Of a stretch of 64,000 bases of DNA, positions 22,251-50,000 are shown piece after piece. Each line of letters starts with the position of its first letter. Within the stretch, counting starts at the first letter, position 1. Source of the stretch: Hexactinellida sp. DTS-2022 (lineage: Eukaryota > Porifera > Hexactinellida); NCBI GenBank assembly GCA_028753945.1, contig JAPNXP010000002.1, positions 15,197,624 to 15,261,623 of the forward strand, written 5' to 3'. A program made the translations under genes and the position numbers. The notes beneath the pieces are model-generated. The model saw only the letters and a program-made list of their open reading frames with translations, had not been told where the DNA came from and searched no databases.

Positions 22251-22547
22251 AAGAATTCCCTTTCGGATAAGGGGAACATATTTTGACGGTCCCCTGTTGT
22301 CCCTATTAACGAGAATAATTTCAGCCTCGACATAAACATAAACACAAACACAAACAACAACAAAGCGAATAAACAAACTGAGTACAGTTCTTAATTTAGA
22401 AAGTTCTAATAAGGAAGGATCGGCTACTATATAATCGCTATCAGTAATAAAAATCAACGTTTTATAGTTGCAATGGTATAAAATACACATAAACTGGAAC
22501 CAACTGATAGATAGTTCCACTTTGAGTGAGTAGTGAGAGGGTTGCAT

Positions 22548-32022
<9,475 letters not shown>

Positions 32023-32095
32023 TCTATAGCTAGTGCAGTGTACTGAGTTAGATATTAACCATGGATTAGTGCTTACTTAGTATACATTGGGTATG

Positions 32096-32254
32096 CAGTA
32101 GAGCCTCGTTAGTAGGAACACCAGGGGACCGTTAAAATGCGTTCATATTTATATCCGGAATTCTTATTAACCGGTGTCATTTGTATTAAAAAGGCTTTGA
32201 AGGGGACTGAAATAGTGCTCGTAATAACCGTGTTCCTACTAACGAGGTTCTATT
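32096..32254. repeat. CAGT-type MITE, family A
   Basis: CAGTAGAGCCTCGTTAGTAGG at the left, ACTAACGAGGTTCTA at the right. It lies between the MAK-type gene and the ULK4-like gene. Confidence 0.8.
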
Positions 32255-32591
32255 AATGCTAAAATCTGGATTTTGGGATTTACGAGTTTTCCTGGATTTC
32301 CATTGCTAAAAACCTGAAAAATAGATACACTTTTCTAGTTATCTTCTTGAAGAATAACATTATTTGTATTCTAGTGCATATTTATTCAAATAACTGTAAG
32401 CCAATATAAAGTGGGTATTTATGGGGAATTGATGTGACAAAGGTGACAATTATATTTCGCATAAACACAGCTAAATACCATCCATAGTCCATAACCCATA
32501 TTCAATACTGAAAGAAGTGCATTATTGAGAAGTGATTGAGTAACCAAAGGAATAACCAAATAGCTATGTAGCAATCTTGTTGTTAAGAAGA

Positions 32592-34981
32592 TTAATTAGC
32601 TGAGTTGTTGTGTAGTGGAGAGTGTTGCCAAAAGGAGTGATTCTCAATAGACTCGTCATTCATCCTAAACAACAACAACAACAATAACAACAACAACAAC
32701 ACCAATAACACCACCAACACCAATACCAACAACAACAACAACAACAACAAAAATAACAATAAACCAAACCTTGTATTGCAATCTTTCTGTAACAACAGGG
32801 ATAGAAGACTCATAAATTCCTTTGTAGGACGGGCGTTGTCTAGAAAACAAATCAATTACAGTAGAACCTCGTTAGTAGAACCTCGTTAATACGAACACTA
32901 TTTCAGTCCCCTTCAAAGCCTTTTCAATACAAATGATATTGGTTAATACGAATTCCGGATAAGGCGACCACATTTTACGGTCCCCTGGTGTTCCTACTAA
33001 CGAGGTTCTACTGTAGTTAGCATAACAAATACAATACTCAGTATCCATGGTACACATAACACACTTAGCTACCTTTTACATTAGGCGGGAGGGCGGGAGG
33101 CTCGGAGTAGAGAACAGCTGACACCAGATCCTGATCCGACACCTGCGGATACGGGACCCTACCTGCAACAGAGGTGTTAGAATGTGATTAATCAACCAAT
33201 GTGTCTGTCCAGTTAGATTGTCTTGATTGTATCATTATTTACAGCTGTTTAATACCTTTCACTAGGACTTACACCCTCGCTCCTATACTACATTACATTA
33301 TGTACAGTATAACTCGGTTATAACGTACCTTAGTTAGTACGTACTTATTTATTTAACCAAGTTTATAAAGCAGTATGTATTTCTATGTAGGGTAAACTCA
33401 GTTAGTACGTACTTATTCCATTCCCGAGGGGGTACGTTATAACCGAGTTATACTGTATAAGTTACTCCCTATATCAGTTCCTATTAGTCCAGCTAGTTCC
33501 TATATCAGTTCCACTATCAGTATAGTTAGTTCCTATATCAGTTCCTATTAGTATGGTTAGTTCCACTATCAGTTCCTATTATAGTTCCTATTAGCACACA
33601 CACCGGTGTACAGCTCGTACATGAGACAGCCGAGACTGTAGAAGTCGCACTCGGGTCCGAACGCCCGAAACACCAACAGCTCCGGGGCCAGGTAGTGACG
33701 TGAGTAGCATTCCAGGGAGAGCAAGGAGAGATTCCTTTCCGCCCTCTCCGTCTCTAGGAGGGGGTCCCCTGTCTCTGTGACACCCTCTGAGGTGTGGGGA
33801 AGGAACTTAGACAAACAGAAATCGTACAGCTTTAGCTGGCCGTCGTTGCCAAGGATTATCTAATAAAACGTAACAAATATTGTATACTGTAGACTCTGTT
33901 AATAGGAACACGGATAAGGGAAATATCGGTTAAGGAGTACAAGGTTAATTCCCCTAGCCTATACAAATGCATGCAAGTGACTCCGGTTAATATGAACATT
34001 CAATAAACTTCGAAGGGAACTGAATAGTGTTCTCATTAACCGTGTTCCTACTAACGAGGTTCACGTATTCCCTATAAATGGTTAAATAGTGTTCGTATTA
34101 ACCTTGCACTCCTTAACAGATATAGAGTACAGTAGATGTCGGATATAAGCACACCGGTTATAAGAACATATCGGATATAAGCACAGTATGTTGGAAAACG
34201 GTTGCCATATATCCAATATAATTTATGTCCGTTATATGAACATTAAGTGCAGTTCGCGACGATGTGCTTATAACCGGCATCCACTATATACTGAAATAGT
34301 GCTCGTATTAACCTCCTACTAACGGGTATATGAATACAGGTACGCACTCACCTTGTCGGGACATAGATCTGCCATGGCTAGCGAGTTAGCGTGTAGGTAT
34401 ATTAACCCTCTCACGATGTCAACAGAGAACTCTCTAACTGCCGACTCGTGAATACGACCGTCTTCTGATATTATCTTTCTTAGCGTACCACCCAGACACA
34501 GCTCCTTTATGCACCAAATGTGCTTAGGAGTCTCGTACCACTCGAAGAAGCGACATATGTTAGTGTGCTCCAAATCGTGTATGGCATTAACCTAGGGGGG
34601 AGTGGTATTGGAAATACAGTAGAGCCTGTTAATATGAACACAGATAATATATGTTAATACAGTGGATGCCGGTTATAAGCACATCGTCGGGAACTGCACT
34701 TAATGTGCTTATAACCGACATAAATTATACAGAATATATGGCAACCGTTTTCCAACATAGTGTTCTTATATCCGATATGTTCTTATAACCGGTGTGCTTA
34801 TATCCGACATCTACTGTATACAAATAGAGTCTACTGTATGTACCTCGTTAGTAATATACTCCAGATCCTGTCTACTGTACTGCTGTATGCATAGGAAGTT
34901 GAGATACTTCTTTCTTCTTCCTTTATAGGAAACTGCTCTGTCAGCTCTCAGAATCTCTTCGTAAAGTAAATAGTTCTCCAT
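32592..34981 (-). CDS. ULK4-like pseudokinase, kinase domain only
   Basis: Six exons join in frame to 288 residues: 34844-34981, 34352-34591, 33604-33859, 33073-33162, 32770-32839 and 32592-32664. The start MENYLLYEEILR and the motifs CRFFEWYETPKHIWCIKELC, GRIHESAVREFSVDIVRGL, YSLGCLMYELYTG and SLLSLLLQKDCNTR followed by NHSFWQ match the ULK4 kinase-like domain. The glycine loop is gone (RADRAVSYKG), there is no VAIK lysine, HRD is replaced by MADLCPDK and DFG by YDFC, so classic catalysis is unlikely. Animal ULK4 continues with a long HEAT/ARM-type region of about 1000 residues; here a stop follows the kinase domain directly. The missing part may be a separate gene or lost. ULK4 is linked to cilia and microtubules. 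Introns contain (CAA)n and MITEs. Confidence 0.82.
32859..33013. repeat. CAGT-type MITE, family A
   Basis: Starts CAGTAGAACCTCGTTAGTAG, with the first 17 or so bases duplicated, and ends AACGAGGTTCTACTG. It lies 20 bases upstream of the exon 5 acceptor of the ULK4-like gene. Confidence 0.88.
33304..33455. repeat. CAGT-type MITE, family H
   Basis: Ends CAGTATAACTCGGTTATAACG and ATAACCGAGTTATACTG are inverted repeats, core TATAAAGCAGTATGTATTTC. Confidence 0.88.
33885..34067. repeat. CAGT-type MITE, B left end joined to A right end
   Basis: Begins as family B (TAGACTCTGTTAATAGGAAC) with the family B core, then ends as family A (TACTAACGAGGTTC). It is probably a recombinant. Confidence 0.65.
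34132..34292. repeat. CAGT-type MITE, family G
   Basis: CAGTAGATGTCGGATATAAGC at the left, TATAACCGGCATCCACTATA at the right, in opposite orientation to the copy at 34669. Confidence 0.82.
34669..34818. repeat. CAGT-type MITE, family G
   Basis: CAGTGGATGCCGGTTATAAGC and ATCCGACATCTACTG. It lies in intron 1 of the ULK4-like gene. Confidence 0.85.
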
Positions 34982-35006
34982 TCAAGAACTGCTAGGGAAA
35001 TACGTA

Positions 35007-35178
35007 CAGGGAACTCCGTTATAACGAAGTGCTTGGAAATAGTAATGACTTCGTTATATCCGGATATTCGTTATAAGCGGATAATAATTAATGCATTTAG
35101 TGCTCTGGGGGAAATATCGATTTCGTTATAAGCGGTTATTTCGTTATATCCGACTTCGTTATAACGGGAGTTTACTTG
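35007..35178. repeat. CAGT-type MITE, family F
   Basis: CAGGGAACTCCGTTATAACGA and GTTATAACGGGAGTTTACTTG. It lies in the promoter region of the ULK4-like gene. The rest of 34982-35650 shows no gene. Confidence 0.8.
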
Positions 35179-35654
35179 TAGTTATTCAATACTAAACATT
35201 TGCTAGACAAAGGTGAATTATAGGTGTTAATAAAACTTACCTTATAGTGTTTCAGAATTAAAGTTCGTTAATAGTTCAATAGGACCGAATGAGGAATTAG
35301 AGCCCAAATGGCAAAATTGTGAAAAATAATTTCTTAAATACTGAGTAAGGTTGCTTAGCAACGTTTTGATTTATAATATTAAGAGGCTCCACAAAGTGGA
35401 ATCCTATTGGTCAGTATACTCTGTATTATTCTATAAGAATACTTAGTTATTTAGTGGAATTAAACTTGAACAAACAAGTGGAATTCATAACTTGTCAACA
35501 GCAATAAAAATAGACTGCGCTAAAAAATTGGTAGAAGATACTCAAATAAGATTAAACCCAAGAGATCGACAATTAATAAAGTAACAAATTGAATTAATTA
35601 ATTATTTAAAACTTAAAAGAAAATTTGCAAACCAAACTTAGAATGAATAGATTT

Positions 35655-36140
35655 ACAAATGATCTTCTTGTTGTCTGTCACTGTTATTCCTTGTGGTCTT
35701 ATTCTCCTATCTTCTTCCTGCGTATTTACCAGTGTGTGTAGCAGAGCTCCTTCTCGAGAGAATACTTTAATGCAGGGTTCCGCAAACTTTCATTTATATC
35801 AGGCCACATAATCTTAATAAAATTTTCCTCAGGCCGCAAACAATATCGAGAAATTTTTCGAAATTTACAACAAAACTATTATGTTGTTGTAATACTATAA
35901 TTTAATGTTTACTAGTACATTAATTGGTGTGTATATGTGTACAAGCCAGATTAAAATTAGAAATGTCTCTCAGGCCACACATGATACAAATTTCCATTGG
36001 GCTGTCAGGCCACACATAAGGTTGTTTCAGGCCGCATGCGGCCTGAAAAACCTAGTTTGCGGAACCCTGCTTTAATGGGATTAGCTGCTGAGTCGCTAAT
36101 GAGGATATTCTGCTGTTTGTCGAAACAGAAGAAGTATCGC
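35655..36140 (-). pseudogene. Inverted, broken copy of the 3' part of the NHL-repeat gene
   Basis: 35655-35772 and 36070-36140 are the reverse complement of about 37490-37655 in the neighbouring NHL gene, with only scattered differences (for example one GACTCAGCAGCT stretch is identical). A 297-bp hAT-like element splits the copy. It lacks the N-terminal half, so it is a recent partial inverted duplication and not an active gene. Confidence 0.88.
35773..36069. mobile_element. 297-bp non-autonomous hAT element with 8-bp target duplication
   Basis: CTTTAATG flanks both sides (35765-35772 and 36070-36077). Perfect 16-base inverted ends CAGGGTTCCGCAAACT. The interior repeats AGGCCGCA/AGGCCACA and has no coding capacity. 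Ends and duplication length are typical of hAT elements. Confidence 0.93.
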
Positions 36141-36446
36141 TTTGAATGGGAAGTTTTGATTATTAAGAATTGCAAATATACACATTCCATCAAACTGCAA
36201 CTATACACTTTCTATAAACTGGAACTAACAACATAGTTGTGTCTCGAGTGTGGGAACTTTCTGTCTCGTGAGAGAACTCTGTTCCATCAAAACAGATATT
36301 CTTCCACGAATCTGCTTATTAGTCACAATGTTGCCAGAGTATATTCTGCTACACACGGGACTATAAGTAATGCTACTGTCTCTGCTCACACAATTATACA
36401 CACAGCAACCTAACAGTCTCACAACCAACCTAACTACAGAGCACAA

Positions 36447-37703
36447 ATGGCAGAACGGTACCCAGAAGTTCCCCTCCCCACGGACCCGATCGAGGCTCGC
36501 ATTCACGCGAAGTTCGATCTGCTGATCGTCTGTCTCAACCGCAGACGGGAACAGCTGATCGCCGAGCACCGAGAGAGACAGGAGGAGAGACGCGCCGCGA
36601 CCACAACTCGCGTTCGGACGGTGAGAGAGCTGGCCGACACGAGAGCTAATCTCCAAACCCAAATGAAGGAGAACCTGCTCCGCTCCATGCGGGAGAGAAT
36701 GGTAGCGGAGATCGAGACTCGGATGGCACAGCTGGAGGTGTCGGAGAGAGAAGTGGAGGTGTTGTTTGAGTGCCACACTCAACAGCTGGAGGAGACCATC
36801 TCTGCACTGGGACAGCTGGCAGAGAGGGAGATAGTTCCAGTTCCAGTTCCAGTTCCGAACTACCCCGCACTCCTACAACCTCGGATCTCAGTCTGGAAGA
36901 TAGGATCAGGTCTGGGAGAACTTGACTACCCTAATGGAATCGCTTTCGATGAGCGAACTCAGCTCATCTACGTAGCGAACGGAAATCCATTTTCAATCAA
37001 GGGTTGTATTATTGTATTCTCTGTTACCGGAGAATACATTGATACATTCTGTAAGGGACAAGTTGTATGTCCAGAAGGCATAGCCATTAATGGGGATGAG
37101 GTGTATGTGAGCGACACAACCCTGCATTCCATTCTCCACTTTAAGTTGCCAGATTTCCGGTTAATAACTAAGGTAGGCAAGCTAGGAACTGGTAACGGAA
37201 AGTTCGATTGTCCTCACCAACTCACAGTAGCGCCTAACGGGTCTCTGTTTATAGCAGATTGCAACAATCACAGAGTAGTAGTGATGACAAATAAACTCGA
37301 ATTCCAACTGTCCATATCGCATGCCAGTATGACAGAGCCCTGTGACGTCAAACTACTGGGCAATGAGGTGTTTGTTCTCAGCTCTAGTGACAACCCGTGT
37401 CTCCATGTGTTCTCACAATCTGGTGAGAAACTCCGCTCCCTCATAACACGTGGCGAAGAGGGAAACAAACAAGTTGAAGAAGGATACTTCTTCTGTTTCG
37501 ACAAACAGCAGAATATCCTAATTAGCGACTCAGCAGCTGATTCCATTAAAGTATTCTCTCGAGAAGGAGCTCTGCTACACACACTGGGAAATACGCAGGA
37601 AGAAGATAGGAGAATAAGACCACAAGGAATAACAGTGACAGACAACAACAAGATTATTTGTACTTCTTCTTATACTATGTTTTGTTTGCATATTTTCTAT
37701 TAA
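36447..37703 (+). CDS. TRIM-like coiled-coil NHL-repeat protein without RING or B-box
   Basis: A single frame of 418 codons. Residues 1-130 are charged and helical (FDLLIVCLNRRREQLIAEHR, RMVAEIETRMAQLEVSEREV), like the coiled coil after B-boxes in TRIM proteins. A Pro-Val run (VPVPVPVP) made by AGTTCC hexamers links to about five to six NHL repeats forming a propeller, for example LGTGNGKFDCPHQLTVAPNG followed by LFIADCNNHRVVV. Such RING-less coiled-coil/NHL proteins form large families in some sponges. The substrate or partner is unknown; NHL propellers bind protein or RNA. An inverted partial copy lies 300 bases upstream, a sign of local duplication. Codon choice and GC content of the N-terminal half are clearly more GC-rich than the surroundings. 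Confidence 0.85.
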   Translation: MAERYPEVPLPTDPIEARIHAKFDLLIVCLNRRREQLIAEHRERQEERRAATTTRVRTVRELADTRANLQTQMKENLLRSMRERMVAEIETRMAQLEVSEREVEVLFECHTQQLEETISALGQLAEREIVPVPVPVPNYPALLQPRISVWKIGSGLGELDYPNGIAFDERTQLIYVANGNPFSIKGCIIVFSVTGEYIDTFCKGQVVCPEGIAINGDEVYVSDTTLHSILHFKLPDFRLITKVGKLGTGNGKFDCPHQLTVAPNGSLFIADCNNHRVVVMTNKLEFQLSISHASMTEPCDVKLLGNEVFVLSSSDNPCLHVFSQSGEKLRSLITRGEEGNKQVEEGYFFCFDKQQNILISDSAADSIKVFSREGALLHTLGNTQEEDRRIRPQGITVTDNNKIICTSSYTMFCLHIFY

Positions 37704-38210
37704 ATATTAAATTCAAATTTTCAATTTTTTGGGTTAGTATACCTGATCACATTTGAATAGTAGAACCACTTACATTGTTCAATTTCAGTTCCATATAAGC
37801 AGAGCATTAGGAGTAAGTGCAGCAACAATAATAATTTGCTTTAAATATACGGGCATTGTTTAATCTTAAGTTATTCTTAACCCACCAAAATTACCAAATT
37901 TCCGGAAATTTACCATATACCTACAGTATTCGACATTATTCGTTTTATATCAATTTTGGGTATAGTTATCCCTAATGCTGCATCTCCATGCCAAATTTTA
38001 ACGAAAAATAATGAAAACTTTCAAAGATACACCTTTTTTGTTACTTCCAATTAAGCAATCCCATCGGAAGTCACTTTTAAGATTTTGCAGAGTTAATGAA
38101 ATGTTTTTCTCAGCGAAGGCGAGGTGGATATTCCGGAACTTTTCCAAAAAAATCTTCCAAGATTTTAGAAAAAGCAATTTAAAGGAAACTGGAACCTTAC
38201 CCAATTGAAC

Positions 38211-38760
38211 TGTTTAACCAGTGGTTCCCAACCTGGGCCCTGGCCTGGACTCCTTGGGGTTCCACGGATGGCAGTAAATAAATACAGGTACCATGGCGCC
38301 AATAATTTGTGTCCAAGGCACTATATATATTACGTCACGGGTCGCTTATATAAATAACTCTTATGAAACTCGCTTTAACCGTTAGAGAAGCTTAACATAT
38401 GGGAACACCAGGGGACCGTCTTAATATGTTCGTATTATCCTGAATTCGTATTAACAGGAGTCACTTAATAGGAACACCAGGGGACCGTCTTAATATGTTC
38501 GTATTAACCGGAGTCACTTAATAGGAACACCAGGGGACCGTCTTAATATGTTCGTATTATCCTGAATTCGTATTAACCGGAGTCACTTAATAGGAACACC
38601 AGGGGACCGTCTTAATATGTTCGTATTATCCTGAATTCGTATTAACCGGAGTCACTTGCATGCAATGTTTAGGCTAGGGCAGTATTTCCCAACCTGGGGT
38701 CCACAGAATGTCTAATATTTGCTATGGTCCACGGTTGAAAAAGTTGGGAATCTCTGGTTT
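38211..38760. repeat. hAT-like remnant containing tandem family B pieces
   Basis: Outer part starts CAGTGGTTCCCAACCTGGG near 38219 and ends AAAAGTTGGGAATCTCTGG near 38757, flanked by GTTTAAC on both sides. Inside, 38398-38665 holds about four tandem copies of a 60-base family B left end (CACCAGGGGACCGTCTTAAT). The rest of 37704-39130 is AT-rich without recognisable genes. Confidence 0.7.
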
Positions 38761-39130
38761 AACCAAGGGGATTTTTTTGCATAAAAATAGTTGAACAGAA
38801 GTATACTTTGGTTATATAACAGGAACTATAACAGGAACTATAACTGGCTAAGTACTCAGGATATTAATAACCGATATACTTAATCCCTTTGAGCTCAACA
38901 AAAACAATAAAACATAAACAAACAAAAATAAACAAACAAGTAAACATTTTAATCAGTCTACAATATTAAAAAATTTGACAAAAATGAACAACCAAAGTAA
39001 TGAGTACGTGTAATGTATCTAGCTTTCAAACAGTGAGTACAAATAAAAATAATACAGCTAAGAGAATCTTCTCTTTTCACACAAATTAAATAGAGTTATG
39101 TTCAGACTCACCTATTCTTATATAAAAATA

Positions 39131-46121
<6,991 letters not shown>

Positions 46122-47072
46122 TCTTTACAAATTTGAATATTTAAATTTCTATGTTTAGTCCGGTTTTATAATCTAGTTTGGGCTTTTCCCAGTTTGTAAC
46201 TATTTAGATTACAACGGAATTGTAAACAGTAATACATAATTGTAATATTATAAATGCAATATAGTAGACAACAACAAATAAAATGGTGATTAACCTAACT
46301 GGAAAAGGGAAATTTTGAACGGATTACAAAATTAGCAATTATTCAACTAGAAGTATACAAAATTATCTAATTTAGAATTACATTAAATAATTGCTGAATG
46401 TTATATGATAGACTGAATAAAGCCTACATAGATTGGAACTAGAACTAATATCGGTGTCAGTTACAGTTTAATAACGTGACCCAAAGGGTGAAATAATCTT
46501 CTACTTTATCAGAGATGATTCAATACAGCAAATAATGTGGAATTTGTAAGTGGGAAGTGAATTTGAGAAAAATGTGTTCGTAATAATATTTAAGTATTGT
46601 AGTAAGGTATTTATCTGTTCCCTTAGTATTACGATAAGTTGTGTAATTTTATAATTGAATTGATACGAATTCTAGTGGAATAAGATTGCTGTGTCTCTAT
46701 AGATAAAATTTTCACAAATATAGGGGACTTTTTATATAAAATTTTTGTATTTTTCATTGACCTTATCTACATAACATTACAAATTGATTTTAATTGAAAA
46801 TAAATCGAACTAATAGTAGGTTAAGGGATAATTATATAATCGTTAGGAAATAGGCAAATTTTTCGTGCAGAAGTCAAAGATTAGATTGGTTGAAGTTGCA
46901 AAATGAGGACAAGGGTGATATACAAATTTGGATTTTTTGGAATAATTGAAATATAAATTCTGTACATCAAAATATTAAAACCAATAATATAAATATAAAT
47001 ACAAACAAACAAATAGAAACCTGACTCAAAATCAAAAGATAACACCTCAAATCCAGTTAGTTCCATAAGGAA
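46122..47072. other. Gap between the two Src-type genes
   Basis: AT-rich with no convincing open frame and no recognisable transposon. It probably holds the promoter of the downstream Src kinase. Confidence 0.5.
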
Positions 47073-50000
47073 CTATTTAAGATATCTATACACGCTTTGT
47101 CGCGGATTCAATTCGTGTTCTGCTGCAATATAGAAATCATCCAATCGATAGGATAGACTGTCAAAGGTGGGTCTCTTCCTAGGATTAGCGTTCCAGCATT
47201 CTCGCATTATATCGTAGAGATAGGAGTGACACTCGGGGGGTTTGGGGAGACGGTATTCCTCTAGCACTTGCGTAGCAACCTAAAGGGTAGTATGTTATGC
47301 AGTGATGTTTAAGGGGGGGGGGGGGGCGCTCCTTCCTATCAGTTATCCATAGAATTCATTATTGGGGGCCGTTTTCACCTATGTTTTCTAAGAAAATGCT
47401 AAATTTGAAAAGGGAGCGCCCCCCACTTCCTTTTTTGGCAAAACACCACTGGCAGTATGTTATGTCCTAATATGTAGGCGGGTCTATAAAATCCCATACT
47501 AAATAAGCAAAAAATTTGTAGACCTATGGGAAATAGTATTTAAGTAAAATAACCTGGTCTATAAATAGACCGTCTATCTAAAAAAAGTTATTAATCGTGG
47601 GTAAGTTATAGTGAACCCCAGGGGAACAAATTGATAAGGGAACTGGAATTTAGGAAGATCCAATTGGCACTATGATTTGGAACCAGATAGTTATGTATTT
47701 GCCTTCTTATACATATATCGGACAACACATTTCCAATATAAAACCTCACATATTTTGGAAGCTAATAAATGCCCTTGCAAGTGCATGTAAATACGCTCCT
47801 AATCCTGGAATGAATTTCCATACTAAATCACAAATTAATGTTACGGTATAGGAGAGGATTCCAAATTTTCGCGCTCCTAATTAAAATTTCAAAAACTCCT
47901 ACTCCAAAAGGAGCGTCTCTCGCTCCTGGATAATTCCTTGCTAAAGGGTTATATGGAAAGTTAATTTTGTAAAAGAAGAGTGTGCATAACTGGAACTGGA
48001 ACTGGAACTAAGGTTACCTCGGAATCCTGGAGGTGTGAATACGGTATATCGCCTAGAGTTATAACTTCCATAATAAGAATACCGAAACTCCAAACATCAG
48101 ATTTGGGACTCGTGCTAGAGAAGTAAACAACCAGTAAACAACAACAAATAACAACAACAACAAATACTCAAAACAACCAGTAAACAACAACAAATACCCA
48201 TAAAACAAACAATAAACAACAACAAATACCCATAAATAATAAATAAACAAACTTTTTAGAATCACGAAGAACTTCAGGAGCAGTCCACCTCACAAAATAA
48301 TCTTTTTTCTGAATAAAATCAATTAATCCCAAATCGCATATTTTCAGGATATCATCATCTCCCACCATTACATTCTGACTGGTCAGATTCCCGTGCGTTA
48401 TATCGTGTAACTCCAAAGTGTTCATGCCATTCGATACCTACAGATAGTTCCGGTTATAGTTCCAGTTCAAGTAGAGTATAGTCAGGAGTTTAACTAGGGG
48501 CCAGCCAGGCATCGGTTGAGCTGCAAAAGTGCTCGCAGTGTGATTCCATTTAGGTTATTTGACAATATTTTTGGCCATAGAAATTCCTGGATAAATCCCT
48601 GTTTGGGTACCGTAATATTTTACCTCCTTCAAATATACCGATTATGTATTATGGCTGACACCTTTAGGGTGCCATAAAAATTTAACTGAGAGAAAAAAGT
48701 GCCGGCCAAAAAACCCCTGAGTATAGTTCTATTTATAGTTCCGGTTATAGTTCCGGTTAGGGGGAAGAGAGCATACCTGAGCACACAAAGCAATCAGTTC
48801 CGATTCAACCAACTTCTGTCCTTCCTTTCTGAGGAATAGTTTCAAACTCCCTCTCGAGAAGTTCTCAGTGACCAATAGGAATTCATTCTGGCAGCTGTAG
48901 GCTATCAGCAGCTGGAGATTCTTTTGGTACACACTCCGGAATCGGACCATGGATTGGGAGAACTGTTCTGGGGACAAGCTCTTAGAGTTGAAGGTACGTA
49001 CTGACACCTATAATTGTAATAAACAAACAGTAAACATATAGGTAAACAAACAAACAAACAAACAAACAAACAAATACAGTCGACTCCGCTTAATAGAGCC
49101 ACCTCGGGACCAGGTTACTTTGACCCGATTAAGCAGAGAAATCAATTAACCGAAATATTTTAAGCCAAAGTGTAATTCCGTCCTATAAATCTTGTGAAAT
49201 TTTGACTCCATTAAGCGTAGAAATCTATTAACCGGTGGCTCTATTAAGCGGAGTCGACTGTACTAATAAATAATCAAACAAACAAACAAACAAACAATAA
49301 ACGAAACATACAAACAAACAATAAACGAAACATACAAACAAACAAACAAACAAACAAACAACAAACAACGAACAACTCACCATACTCCCATTGAAGGTAC
49401 CCTCCCACACCTGACTACATATCCCCTCAGCTACCCTACTCCCCATCTCTACCTGCCCCCCCTCCACCTCAAGAGGGTACCCTGTCCCCTGGTACCCTGA
49501 GTACAGGACAGGGGGGACAGGGGACAGGGGTACACTCAGCTTGAAGGGGACATCCCCTCCCTCATCAAACATGAACACTTCAATCAACACCTGAACAGAT
49601 ATGAATACTCTTCTCCTGGTTATGAAGTACCCCCCCTTATCGCTCCTAATCACGTACTGATTAGTGCAGTCTCTGTCTGTTAGCACGCTGCATATATAGT
49701 CGTCGCTATGCGACTTCTTGTGCACAAGGAATGTGCCCAGGGGCAGGGCAGACTGAGTCAGCTTTTGCTCCGCGCTGTGTTTAGACAGACACTCGTAGTA
49801 CCAGCTACAGATATGGAACTAACTGGTAATTAGTTCCAATATATGTTACATACTCATTCGTAGTACCAGCTACAGATATGGAACCAACTGGTAATTAGTT
49901 CCAATATGCGTTATATAGTACAGTCGAAACAGGTTTTTCTAACCAATTCTTTGCATGGAAATAGGTAAGATAAATCCGATAGTTAGAATAAACCGATTGA

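Noticed and set aside
36225-36782. Minus-strand frames antisense to the NHL gene N-terminus
   Set aside because: The GC-rich coding strand leaves the antisense open; the plus-strand frame has the coiled coil and NHL repeats.
46881-47066. 61-codon minus-strand frame between the Src-type genes
   Set aside because: Low-complexity AT-rich sequence, no domain, no conserved feature.
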